DNA of 18,410 nucleotides, taken from positions 8,130 to 26,539 of the forward strand of contig UZAE01013102.1 in NCBI GenBank assembly GCA_900617975.1, written 5' to 3'. Numbering within the stretch: position 1 is the stretch's first letter; every line of letters begins with the position of its first letter. Positions 1 to 12,100 of the stretch are shown piece after piece. The DNA comes from Rodentolepis nana. Lineage: Eukaryota; Platyhelminthes; Cestoda; Cyclophyllidea; Hymenolepididae. The translations under genes were made by a program, and so were the position numbers. The notes under the pieces are model-generated. The model was not told the origin of the DNA and searched no databases. It saw nothing but the letters and a program-made list of their open reading frames with translations.

Positions 1-145
1 GAAGGTTTTCCCAAGATCTGGCGAGATTCGGACGAATTTGTTCTGCGAAGGGGTCACCTGCCAGATATACTGGAATTGGTCGTTGTTTAGCGTCCAAAAG
101 TTGTTGAACACGTGAATCTCTACGTTTCTTCTCATCCTTCAATCG
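1..145 (-). CDS. Spectrin exon 26: partial, runs off the window
   Basis: Codes 48 residues plus one base to the window edge, with no donor reached. RLKDEKKRRDSRVQQLLDAK is helical, followed by PIPVYLAGDPFAEQIRP and a helix with a tryptophan (ARSWENL). The gene continues to the left. Acceptor taaatag. Confidence 0.8.
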
Positions 146-3100
146 CTATTTAAAAAACAAAAACAATCAAATTGAAATATTCAGATTTGATTAAGTAGAT
201 GCTTTCATGGCTTACCTCATGAACCTTGCGTTGACCGTCGTAGTCCTGAGTAGTGCGGGAGGTCGATCTACCACGAAGATCTTTCTGAACTTGAGCGAAT
301 TGAGTGTCCGCCCAATTTTTGAGCATTTCCATTTCATCCGCTAGTGAGTACCAACCAACCAATTCATCATTTCTTTGCACTTCAGCGTCCAGATCGTGCA
401 ACTGTTTCATGGGTCTGCAATATCCAAATTCACAATCAGAACGACCTTATGTAATGTTAAGACACTTTGATTAATTTTATCGCCATGTTTCAAACCCCAT
501 TCCATGGTATCTCGGCGAGTTTACCAACTCTCCTAATTTCTATAACTACTCCACTTTCGCTAAAAGTACATCCGTACTCACATTAGTCCCTGCAGAAGTG
601 ATTGTCACAAACTGCCTATTTATAAGCAAATACACATAGAAGGACCTGCTTGTCATTCGTCTTCTTATAAGCTTCACCACCCACCCTTCAATCCTTCATT
701 TACGCAGATCTTCGCGTAATACATTTTGAAACGGCTGTTTAGCAGAGTTGGCTACTAACTAAAGATCCTATAAGTCGGCAACTCTTTAATTAGAGAGCTC
801 AGTTCCTGTTGTTGTTCTAGTTCCAACAAACTGTTTAACATCATTTCCATTACAACCATCAAGACACTTACCGTTCTCTTTCTTTTCCCAATTGAGCGAC
901 TAATGTAGGAGTTAGTGCACCCGCCCGCTTGGCTTTCTCTTCAAGCGCGTTCAACTTTGCCAGATCGTCTGCCAACTTTTGCCTGCGTCTCTACAAAGAG
1001 AAAGTGGGAGCAAATCAATTACTCATTTTCGACAAAGTCCACCCCCTCCCCCTCCATACCAATAATTAATTATAACTAACCTTGGAATCATTTAGGGCAT
1101 CCACGGCCTCGATGTAGGTACGAGGTATTGTGAGGGGCTGATTTTCTTCCTCCTCGGTAAATTCTTTGGGAATAGCGGACTGCTGAGTTGTTGCAAGAGA
1201 TGCTTTAATGAGCTGATTAGCATCACTATTAAATTGTGCCGCAATTTCAGCCTTGGAAAGGTCAGCACTTTTAGAAACGATTGCTCCTTGAAGGTCTGCT
1301 AATTTTCTATCGATATCTTCAATACGCTTCTGTGGACTTGGGAAGTTTATCGCGTCAGAACAACTGGGTAAATGATCAGAACGATATCTCCAATCCTCAA
1401 GAGCCTGAAATCAAATTGGACGCAATTATGGGGTGATGCAGAAGCTGCTTTATTATACCTCAAGAAAAATACTTACCTTTTCATTTGCTGTCAACTCTGC
1501 ATCGATGTCCTCCAGTTTCTTTAAGCGACCACGAATTTGACGCAAGGCTTCCATGGGGTCGGTTCCAGTTATGCTCGTTGGAATATTATCCACAGCGACT
1601 CTCTTCTCATCCAACCACTCCTTCAAATCACTAGCATCGTCATGGAAATTAGCATGAGTTTTGACTCTTTCAACTTCGTCTTCTCTCGACTCCGCTCTTT
1701 TCATAACTCCACTTGCGACATCTCGAACGGACTTGCATTTAATCATCAGTGGTTCATTGAGTTCCCTGAAAGTGAAACGGCTTCATCTGATATATATTAG
1801 CAATATGTTGGAGTCCTTCTTATTAAATTAACGGCCAAATTCAATGTCATTTATCTCTGAATGTTACATTTAGTTAAGAAGCCTACTCAGCGAAACTTGA
1901 CCAGACTCCGCCTCCCATTTACCATTATAGCTATTTTCTCGTGGTTGCATTTTGTTTATATGCAATTAGCGCGGTTGTGCATATTTTTCAAATACAGCAT
2001 GTTTTCTTCTCCCAAAATGAAAATGTTTAAAGAACTCACTTGGGGAATTTCGTGCCCTCTATGCGTTCTTCATTAACAGCTATTGAAGTGATATTCTTCA
2101 GCAATTCAATCTTTATCTGATCAATTCGGCGTTTTTCCCTCTCCACATCTGTCAGAGAAGCCTGTGAATGGAAGAGGTCATCGTTAATATCAAAATTTTA
2201 CGTATTTCCCTAACAAGAAGTGTCACATACCAGAGGTTCTGTCATCTGCAAACGAGTATCCTGTTCGCGTATGTTGCCTTCGATTGCATCCAATGCAACA
2301 GCGAAAGCCTAGAAAAAAAAGCCGAGAAAATTAAACACAGCTTGCATTTGCAATAGAATTTACATCCATCTTATTGGGATTGCAAATTTGTCAGCCATTA
2401 GCAAAACGCTTGAAATGAATGACGCTGCAAGATAAATATTATGTGGCATAATGAAATATGGAGAAAGGAATCGCGTCTTATCCTCTTCAATGATTTACTA
2501 ACATTGCCATGAGAACACAGAGAATGAAAAGGTTGTAAACCCACAAGAGTGGATCACCAATAGTCACCAGTTGAAATTGACGTTCTTACCTGACAAGAAT
2601 TCTGTCCAAGTCAAAAGCAATAGAGCAAAATTACGAGTGCATTAAATTTAAACGCAAAGCTGAAACACATTTCACACCCGTTTGCTATTATTTAAAATAC
2701 CATGAGAATGTACTCGTGTATTTTCCCATTTACCTATTTTGAGTTTCGAGAACAAAGGCGTTATAAGCAAGGTTTTCCAGTTAGGCTCAAAGCTATTTGC
2801 AAATTTATTTTCTTCAATTATTGCACATACCTGGGATTTGATGCTATTCACAAGGTCATCCCTCTTGCCTTCAAGATCACGCTTAAGTTTCTCATTATTC
2901 AGTGCCAATTGATCTGCCTTTTTCCGAAGATTTTCCTTGGAAGAAACACCCTCTGGAAGTCGTTTAACTTGTTCACATAATTCCGCAGAGCTGATAAGGA
3001 ATAGCATTTTCAACTTAGACGCTTGAACAATTTAAGCTCGATATACCACACGATTCAGGTAAATCCACTTACTCGGCGTCGTAGATATTCAAATCATCAT

Positions 3101-6100
3101 CGATATCATCTGCCCTTCGAAGCCTTTCCTTCAAAACATCACTTGGAAGGAGGTTTTGGAATACTGTTTTATTGGCAGTAATTTCACCACAAGGTACCAA
3201 TAAACTAATCTGTTCTTCTGCATCATTCAATTTGACCTCTAAATCGGCCATTTTCTCTCTGAAATCCATATCTGCCACTGCAGTTGCATACGCCTCCTCA
3301 CGACGTTTCAGAAGTTCCTTAAAAATAAGCCAAAATATTTAGACTTTACTAGATGCTACTTGCATTTGTTAGTAGACATTCTAGCTCACTTGAAGTTTGA
3401 ACCAAGATTTATCAATCCCTTGCAGACGTGATTTAACTGAAGCAGCATCGCTTGGATGATTCTGTACCACACTTTAAAATTGAGGAATAAACTTTAAACA
3501 ACGCTGAAAGAGTATTATAAATTAAAAAAGCGTATTGATAGGCACCTATTTCCTGTAGATCTCAGGCGAGATAACTTTTCATTCAATGACGGCTTCTCAA
3601 TCTTGATTGCTCTAACTTTTCGCAGAAGGTCATTACTGGCCTCTTTATTAGGTGCCGTAGAAGGCATGGCCTCTAATTGGATGATCCGATCTTCCAGAAG
3701 AGTCTCCATTGTGTCTGCCAATTTATCGAACTGACGCAAACTGAAAGGAGGGAATTGGGAAAAAAATAACCAACAGCCATCAATTTATTGATTCAATGAA
3801 TCTTATTTATGAATTGGTATTGTCAATTTACCTTCCAGAACCTGCTAGAATAGATTCCAGAGATGATCTTCGTTTGTTCAGTTCAACCCATCTATTAAAA
3901 TCAAATATATATATATATATTCATGGCTTATATTTCTCCCAACTGAAGTTGAATGTTTACAATGAGTGAAAGCTTACTGGTTTTGAATCTCATTCATTCG
4001 TTTCAGGGCAAGTTTTTTGTAGAACAAATCTCTAAATGGTCAAATTCATGTTGTATAAGTCGTACAAGTTTTCTAATAAAAATTACGATCACTTACCCAC
4101 TACCGCGCTTGTAAAGGGATCTTTCAGATGGTCTCACATTTCCAGACAAAATTCCTGCTAATTCGGTTATCTCAGCAAGAAGTGGGGCTCCTTTTGAGAT
4201 CTCCTCAATTGTAGCCTAGAATTAAGTTGAAGTGAGTTTCATTTCAACAATCTAACTGCGTATTGTAGAGAGCATTTATAATTGGAACTTGCTTCAACAT
4301 GCATGCCTTCAGGGCCATGATTCTTCATGTTTCTACTGTCACGTTGTAACTGATCAGTCTAAAGCCAAGAAAAACTATGATAGTTAACCGTTAATTGACT
4401 GAAATAATTACTGATTAATTACTACCTTCTGGGCCATCCAAGCATCGAAGTTATTGCATTTCATTGCAAAGTCGTGCCATGCCAAAGTGTCCTGAAGACA
4501 GTTGTCTCTCGCCTACAACGAAAAAAACGCGATTAGATAGTCGACTTTATAGAAGGTCTCTACTTAAAAGTCATTTCAGTAGCATACCCTGACACATTTC
4601 TGAAGCTGATCGAACTCCTGCATGACTCGTTGCTCACACTTGAAAATGTTCTCCTTATCGAAGTGCAGTTGACTGCTGGTTCGTGCTGAAAGTGGTTACA
4701 GTCATACCAAATTTTATAAAACGCATATTTAGAGGAAGTAAGTGGATACTTACCAGACGGAGTCCTACGAATGCTCAATCCACGAGTGGCTTCTCGCTTT
4801 ACAACCTTAAGAGCCTCAGCATTGGAACTTTTCTTTCTGACAACAGGAGCAACAAGGAGCTTCAAACGATTAGCAGGAACAAATCCCTCATTTCGTTGGC
4901 CTCTGACGTTCCTTCTCACATGCCACCAATCAGCATTAGTGCAAGCTATCAACGCGACCATCTATATTAAGAACCGAAATAAGCCCAAGAGTAAGCCAAC
5001 TCACCTCTCCCTTCTCTAAATCAATATCTCTTCCAGCCGGATCCTTAGCAATATAACGAGCAATGGCTTGTGCACGACCTTCAATAGTCGTTGAAGGGCC
5101 ACCTGCAATCTGGCTACCATTTGCTTTAAATTCATTGTCACTGTCAATGTCTGAGCTCTCGTCATCTTTATTTTGAGCAATACGTTCAGGTCTTATCTAA
5201 AATGTGCAGCAATGATAAGCATGTATTAGTGAAAGGTGTCAAACCGAAGAGACGGTTAAACCTCTGCTTACCAGACTACTTTCAGTGGGTTTTCGCAGTA
5301 GCGTTGAGTAGTATTTAAGACGCTGAAGGTCATTGGATTGGAAAGCATTCATTTCTGTCTGAAGATTTGTTAGACGCCTTTTTTGCGCCTGTACAGAGGC
5401 ACAATTAATTAAGATTATGCATTAAGACGGACAACGAACCACGAGTATTCATTCAATATGGTTCAAAACTAACTAACCATTGTTGAGCTTGAGTCCATTC
5501 CACACAGTTTTAAAGCCTTATCTAATTCCTGATCTCCTTCAACGGGATGCCTTAAAATTCCAGCTGATTCCACAAGGTGAATTTTTTCTTGAATCCATCT
5601 GGAAGCTTCATCAGCATCGGCGTAGAATTGAGCAGACTCCAGACACTCATTCAGAGCATCTTGACGGGCTTTCATCTCCTGTTGAAGATGATTCCATGCG
5701 GAAGTAACACCTGCCACTTGAGAGCGGATAGATTTGAGCGTATCGGCAAGTGAGCTTTCGTCGATACTTCCATTTGCTGATCGAGTGGAAATGAACTGCT
5801 CCGCCGTGCGTTTCAAGTCCTCCCAGAGAGCTTCGTGAGCGTTCACTTCACTTTCCATTGCCTGTAATCATTTAAACAATATGGAAATTTGTTAACAAAA
5901 AATTTAAAGCACAATCAAGATTGCTTATCGGGCTCTTCCTATTAAAATTTAACGAGTTTATACAATGTTTCTTGATATTATTCCTCAAACATGCGTACTT
6001 TTAATAGGTGTTATTAATGTATTGATCTAAGTAAATCGTCAGTTGTAATAATAATTCCATCTTCCACAATTCAAGAACAAAACAAGAAATGAAATAACGA

Positions 6101-9100
6101 GGTCACCTCTTCCTTGTTTTAAATATTAAAGGTCAAGAAGTATACTCGCGATGCGAACAGCTGAACGTGAATTTTAGGAAACCAATCCATCTATCTACTA
6201 GGGTGCCCGGAGCAGTTTAATGATATTTAAACAATTGATTTTATTGGTAAGCAATTCGATGAAATCTTACTTGATGCTTCTTGCAACTTCGCTGAGCTAG
6301 CTTCAAATCGCGAGCATTTTGAGGATCTTTCGTCAGAGAGACAGTGGAGCTCAAGTAATCGATTTTAGCCTCAACCCAATTGAGTTCGTTCGTCAAACTA
6401 GCAGAGAGATTGTAACTTGAGTTGATGGAGTCAAGTCTAGACTTTCGTCCGCGACTTTGTTCTGAAACTCGATTCCAGAGTTGAAGCGCAGTCTGACATT
6501 TCTTGAAGTCGGAAGCTTTTTCAATTTCTAAAAGTGGTATAAGTTTTAACATTGCCAATACTCTTGCATAATTTATACAAGTAATCCGATTTCAGTATCG
6601 ATCGTGCGGAATGTGCAATTTGATTTATTTGAAATGATTTCAGTAATGCAATTCCAATAGAACCATGAGTTAACTTACCAAAAATAGGAGCCATTTCTAA
6701 AGTCGAACGTCATTTAAATAAATAAATAAATAAGCTTGTAGCATTAGCATAGGGTTACATCAACACTCTATTGTTAAGCCGTACACAATCACTTTTTCAA
6801 TTGGACTAATTAAAAACGAAAGTTCAAACAAACGCAGATGAATGTAACTTTTCACAATTCTCACCCAGTTCTCCTCTATCCGAAAGCCCACAAAAAAACC
6901 TATGAAATAAAGTTTAGATGGACAGAGTGGTCTTATCTGTAAATTTTATCTGCACATTCGCATTGGGTCAAAGATTGAAATTAACTATTTGATTGATAAC
7001 TGCCATGATCGCACCTTTGATAAAAGCTTTCATATAAATAGGCAAACCATTATATTCTACTTGGAAGCAAACTTTTCCGTTACACAGAATTTATTAGAGT
7101 ATCCAAAATTTTATAAGAAACTTTGTTTAACTAGAGCAAACAAAGTATGATTATACATGCATGCTTCCGATATTTACGGCATTTTAAAACCAATTCAGCA
7201 TAGACCTAAGTTTGATCTCGGGTGTAGAAATTATATTGCTTTAGAAGGGGTGTGCGATAGACTTACCTCCACGTGGTACACCCTGGGCAACGTATACTCA
7301 TACGGCAAAATCTATTTGTGCGCCCTGGGCAACGTATACTCATATGGCAAAAAAGTCTATTACCTACACCCTGGGCAACGTATACTCATACGGCAAAAAA
7401 GTCTATTGAACCCCAGTTGACTTCTGACTTCAAACTCCCATCAACCCACCCTATGTCATATTCTACCACTTCCACAGTACTCATCCTACCTTTTCTCGGC
7501 CTTTGTGTCTGTCTCTTTTACATCTGTAAATCACTACTCTATTCCCCACACCTCGACTTCCTGCTCTTTTGATGTTCCTTCCCCCTGTGAAGACCGAAGT
7601 CAGCTAAAGGACTAATGATAACTATCAAAACGCCTGCCATTTGAAATAAATAAATATTTCATTAGAAGGTTTTTAAATTACAAAAAATATGTTACCTTCA
7701 TTGAGCATGGGCGGAGCATCCATCCACATCTTTTCAATACTATTACGAGTTTGCAGAAATTTCCTCTCCAAAGGCAAGAATTCCGCTTCCGCCAAACGAT
7801 GTCTATCCAACGCGGCTTGAATCACTTCCAGGGACAATGTCTTTTCACCATTCTTCTTGGCTTCAATTTCACCCTTTGTTGGATGTGTCAGCTGTGTCTT
7901 TAAAATAAATTGAGAAGAAGAATAAAATTATTTTAAACAAATAGCATTGCTATTGTTGTCCACTATCTTACTTTAGTGCATAATCAATGCACATTACCAC
8001 TTTGAATAGTTGTTTTAAAACTGTGTAAAGAGCTCCACTTATTTAAATAGTCACCATTTTATGATATGATGGGGGAGGTGGGGTGTGCGAGAGACTTACC
8101 TCCACGTGGTGCACCCTGTGTAACATATACTCTTACGGTAAAATGTCAGTTAACCGACAGTTGCCTTCTGAATTCAAACTACCATGACCCCACTGCATGT
8201 CGTATTCCCCCACTTCCACACCTTACCCTTCTCTCCACTTTTGTGTCTGTCTGTCTTTTTGTTTCATCTGTGATTCATTTTTCCAACCCCCCCCCCTCTC
8301 GACTTTCTCTCACTTTGATGGTCCTCTTCCTCTCTGTGAAGCCTGAAGTCAACTAAATGGCTAATGATAATTATCAAAATGCCGGCAATTTGGAATAAAT
8401 AAATAAATGATATGATGGGTCCGAAGGAAAAGCTTTAAGAGACTGATGGCACAGAATTATTGATCACTGAGTTCCTGCTCTAGAAGCTGTCAAAGCCACA
8501 CAACTATTAATTCACAAGCAAGCCAAAAAATCTCTTCCATTATCCTAGTCCATTTAGACAGACATATTTCCATATTAATTGAGCCGTCATTTAGATCAAT
8601 AGATTATTCTCCCTATTCCTTCGTAGGTATGAGAGCCCTGTAAAAAGTCTTGATCAACAAGATTAAGAGAATGAAATGAATGTTTTTAACCTACTTCAAG
8701 TTCTTTAATTTTTTTCGTCATTACTTCCAGTTGTTGCAACAAGTCAGCTCGAGTCTGAGGAAACGCAAGACGAGCTAAAAGAGCGCGCATTTTGGGTCCG
8801 CTAAGATTGGACCAGCGATTTTGAATTTTCCCATTGAGTTGTAGGACCCCAGTGCCCTGTCGATACTCTCTATACCTGCCGATTTCTGTAGCCAAATTGT
8901 CCAGTTCTTTGAAACGTTTTTCTTTGCTTTCAATTTCCATTCTAAGGGCTTCAGCCTTTCTTGCTGAACCAATTTGAGTTCCTGGTGCCTTTTGGAGGCT
9001 TTCGGAAAGATCCTCCATTTCCGTCAACCAATCCTCGCGAAGACTCGCCTTGTGCTCGAACTTGCGAACTATTTTGTCGTATTTTTCAAGCCTTATAAGG

Positions 9101-12100
9101 GTAAAACACGATATCAAGCAATTAATGCATATGTAACAGAAACTTTGTAAATTTTTCAAAATTGTTGAATCGGACTAGTTGTAAAATTTCCACAAAACTG
9201 AACGAATCCCAGTTTAGTTACAGTCATTGTTATGAGAAGAGTTTGTCCATATTTTCAGATCATGTTCCCTATAACCTATCTCATGCTAATATGCTTAGCA
9301 TTTATCGATCAAAGGAACCATAAACCAATTTGAACTTACACTAGCGTTGTACCTACTTATATAATTCAGTAGCATCATTTCTATCCCTCTGTATACTTAA
9401 TTTGTAAAGTCGAGTAGATGTGGAATAGGAATCAAACGGCAAATAATTTACAATGACGTCTTATATATTTGAACTGGCATTAAAAGATAAGAAAAATTAT
9501 CTATATAAGGTGAAAATACATATATTTTTTGAAAATCATCTTGCATTCAACTTGTGCGTGGTGAAACACTGAAAAACTCGATTTTTGATTATTTTATTTC
9601 CAAATTTAAATACTATTTTCGGATGAAAAACGATAACTCAAGTACCATCTCCATGAAAATGAAATTGTAAAACGCAAAACTTCACATTTTCACATTAGAA
9701 CTAAATTAACCTAACTGGATTAAAGCAGAAATTTTTCAGACACTTTCGAAATAAGACGTTCTTAATTAGATTAAATTGCTTGCATCGAAGTAAATCTGAT
9801 CATTAAAGCCTAAAATGAATTCACTGAGAACTGCCTGATTTATGCAAATTAGAAAGCGCGTTTTATCCATCACAAGAAGCCTCACTTTTTCGGGCAAAAA
9901 AGCGCTATTTCGCGTTATGTAAAAATACTACTTAAAAAGTTGGAGATCGGAATAAAGACGGCACGGGATGACAATGTGACCGGAGCTGGTAGACGTTCCT
10001 GACGAAGAGGGTAAAGTTGTGACTTATTTGAATTTAACAGACATTAGCAATCAAGCGAGTGGTATTTAATAGACTAACTCCTAGAGAAAAGTTGCTTCGA
10101 CAGAGAAGAGGGGGGGGGGGGACGAAATTCCTCGAATTGTGCCTGTGCGTCATCAATCTGGAGCGATGAAAAGTAATGCAACTTCAACAACACGATATTG
10201 GCCGAATTCAGGGACATGGGTGAGTGAAAAGAGATACCAGCATATTTTCCATAGATTTTTGCTTTGTCATTTGCGTTGATTACTCGCAAAATGCATTTCT
10301 TTGCAACCAACTTTGAAGCTGCCAGAATTCACTCACTTTTAGAGGTCAAACGTTGACTACAAACTGACTTCCGAAAGGCCGAAAGACCACCTCAACTCAG
10401 AAGATCAGATAGGCGCCCCCTTTTTCACATCTTGAAGATGAATTTAACCACTTTAATTTTGGATTAATCATTCATTTATTTAAAGAATGGAAACCGGTTT
10501 ACTGAATACTAGCATAATCTCTATCTAAGCTTAAACTGAATGTAATTTTCTTAGATATTTTTACACTAGGAAATATCATGGAATTCCACCTGCAAGTTGT
10601 GCGAATTCAGGCTAGCCAGAATACAAAGCACACTTGATCATTGTAATGCACCATTCAGCCCAATGGACGCGCACTTGTGGATATTGAATTAATGACCTTT
10701 CCAACATGACAGACGGACTCTATTAGCATTGCGCTATCAGAGAACTTAAGAAAGTACGATCAAGAATTACACCTCATGAAATTTAAATGAAGTGCGAATT
10801 TAAATTGAATGTTAAACTATTTCTACTATATGGGTAAGTTGACGAGGATGAGATGAAACATTTCCAAACATTGTAATGTGAAAGGTACAATGAGTTGGGA
10901 GAAAGCACAGATGTTCTACAGAGCTTCTCATCTATTAATTGTATATCTCTCTTAGTTCAAATCAAAAATAACCTTTCCCAATCGCACTTAAATTCACACA
11001 TTTCTACTTACAAATGCCAATTCTAAATTTGAGCCCACTTTTAAACCCTTTTAAATAAGTACATTAATGAAAAATTCAAACAAAAGGTGTCCGATGTTGA
11101 TTGATTTATTTTAGTTAAACACACACACTCACACACACTCACTGTTGAATCTACAATGTATCACGTGAATCATTAAATTAAATTATGTGGGGCGAGTTGA
11201 ATATATGAAGAAGTTTCAATATATTATTAAAGCGGTACATTATCAACCGCGTCGAAGGTGCCCACTAGACATCCCATTCAAAAGTTATCTCACCTCAAAC
11301 CGATCCAATAGGTCGATTTTAACGCACAAAAAAATAAAACAATTCATTATCCATCTCATTAACTACCGTGTGGGAAATGATATTCACATTGTAGTAAATT
11401 AAGCCAATTGCGTGTGGCTTTCAGTAGGGTCACTCATAGAAATAATATAATCACGTTTTACTACAAGAGCTGGGAGCACTATTTACATCTTCTCGTCTCT
11501 TGTGATTTGAAATAGTCTATCAATCACGCATAATGCATAACTGTGTAAACATCCAAATTAAGCACAAAAAAATTTAATATACACGAATGGTACTAACTAG
11601 AAATTATCATTAATTTGTGAATGCTTCCCTATCTCTGGCTAACATTTTTAAATACTCCTTCATAGTTGCTTGTCATTTGTTTTAATTTGGTTAAGGAAAA
11701 TGTGAAAAGTAAATTGGTAAGTTTGTCTTTGTCATTCACCAATGACGTAACATAGATCGTAAAGTGGATTTTTGCTATTACCTCTCTGGTTAAATATTTG
11801 TGAAATAACTATTTCTGAAAACTGCTCAGTATTGTCTAAAAAGTTTCTCAACTGTCTTATGGGGTGGCTATTGTAGCGTTTCAGAGTTAAGTAGTTCTGT
11901 AGTGGATTATGGAGACTTCAGAAAATTTATTTGGAGCTTAATACTTTGAGAAGGCTAACTTGAAGCTCACTACAGACTCAAACTCATCAATTCCTACACA
12001 TCTACGGGTATGCTCAAACGTAACAGGTAATACTAATTAAAACAAAAATAATAAGATCAATGTGCCTCGACTCATGACTTCTGAACTTATTTTCTGGTAA

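Larger units (their letters stand above)
9092..12088 (-). other. Intron between exons 3 and 2, unannotated part
   Basis: About 3 kb, mostly AT-rich and without recognisable genes. A locally GC-richer patch lies near 9940-10130 and another near 10330-10440. A G12 tract sits at 10110-10121 and a CA microsatellite at 11119-11142. Exons 3 and 2 join in phase without needing any exon from here. Confidence 0.65.

Noticed and set aside
1537..2356. Several plus-strand open frames of 60 to 90 codons opposite exons 20 to 22
   Set aside because: They overlap well-supported minus-strand exons in antisense and show no domain character.
3472..3504. Stronger-looking acceptor ctctttcag for exon 17
   Set aside because: It leads to an in-frame TAA within three codons; the acceptor at 3472 keeps the frame.
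4754..5196. Identification as a plakin or spectraplakin because the SH3 also lies in repeat 5 of plakin domains
   Set aside because: Plakin SH3 domains lack the canonical DWW...GFVP pattern, and the YRRVEK-type first repeat is a beta-spectrin and alpha-actinin feature. Phylogeny should still confirm.
7157..7572. Plus-strand open frames across copy A (87 and 99 codons)
   Set aside because: They arise from the tandem units and pyrimidine-rich middle of the element; no family similarity is seen.
7577..7661. Possible hammerhead ribozyme in the 3' part of the SINE-like element (GTC...CTAATGA-hairpin-AAAACG), as in schistosome SINEs
   Set aside because: The core would read CTAATGA instead of CTGATGA, the GAAA element is imperfect, and I cannot pair a stem III. 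A covariance-model search would settle it.
10074..10310. Minus-strand 78-codon frame ending in a proline run
   Set aside because: The prolines come from the C12 homopolymer (gene sense), no domain is recognised, and exons 3 and 2 join in phase without it.
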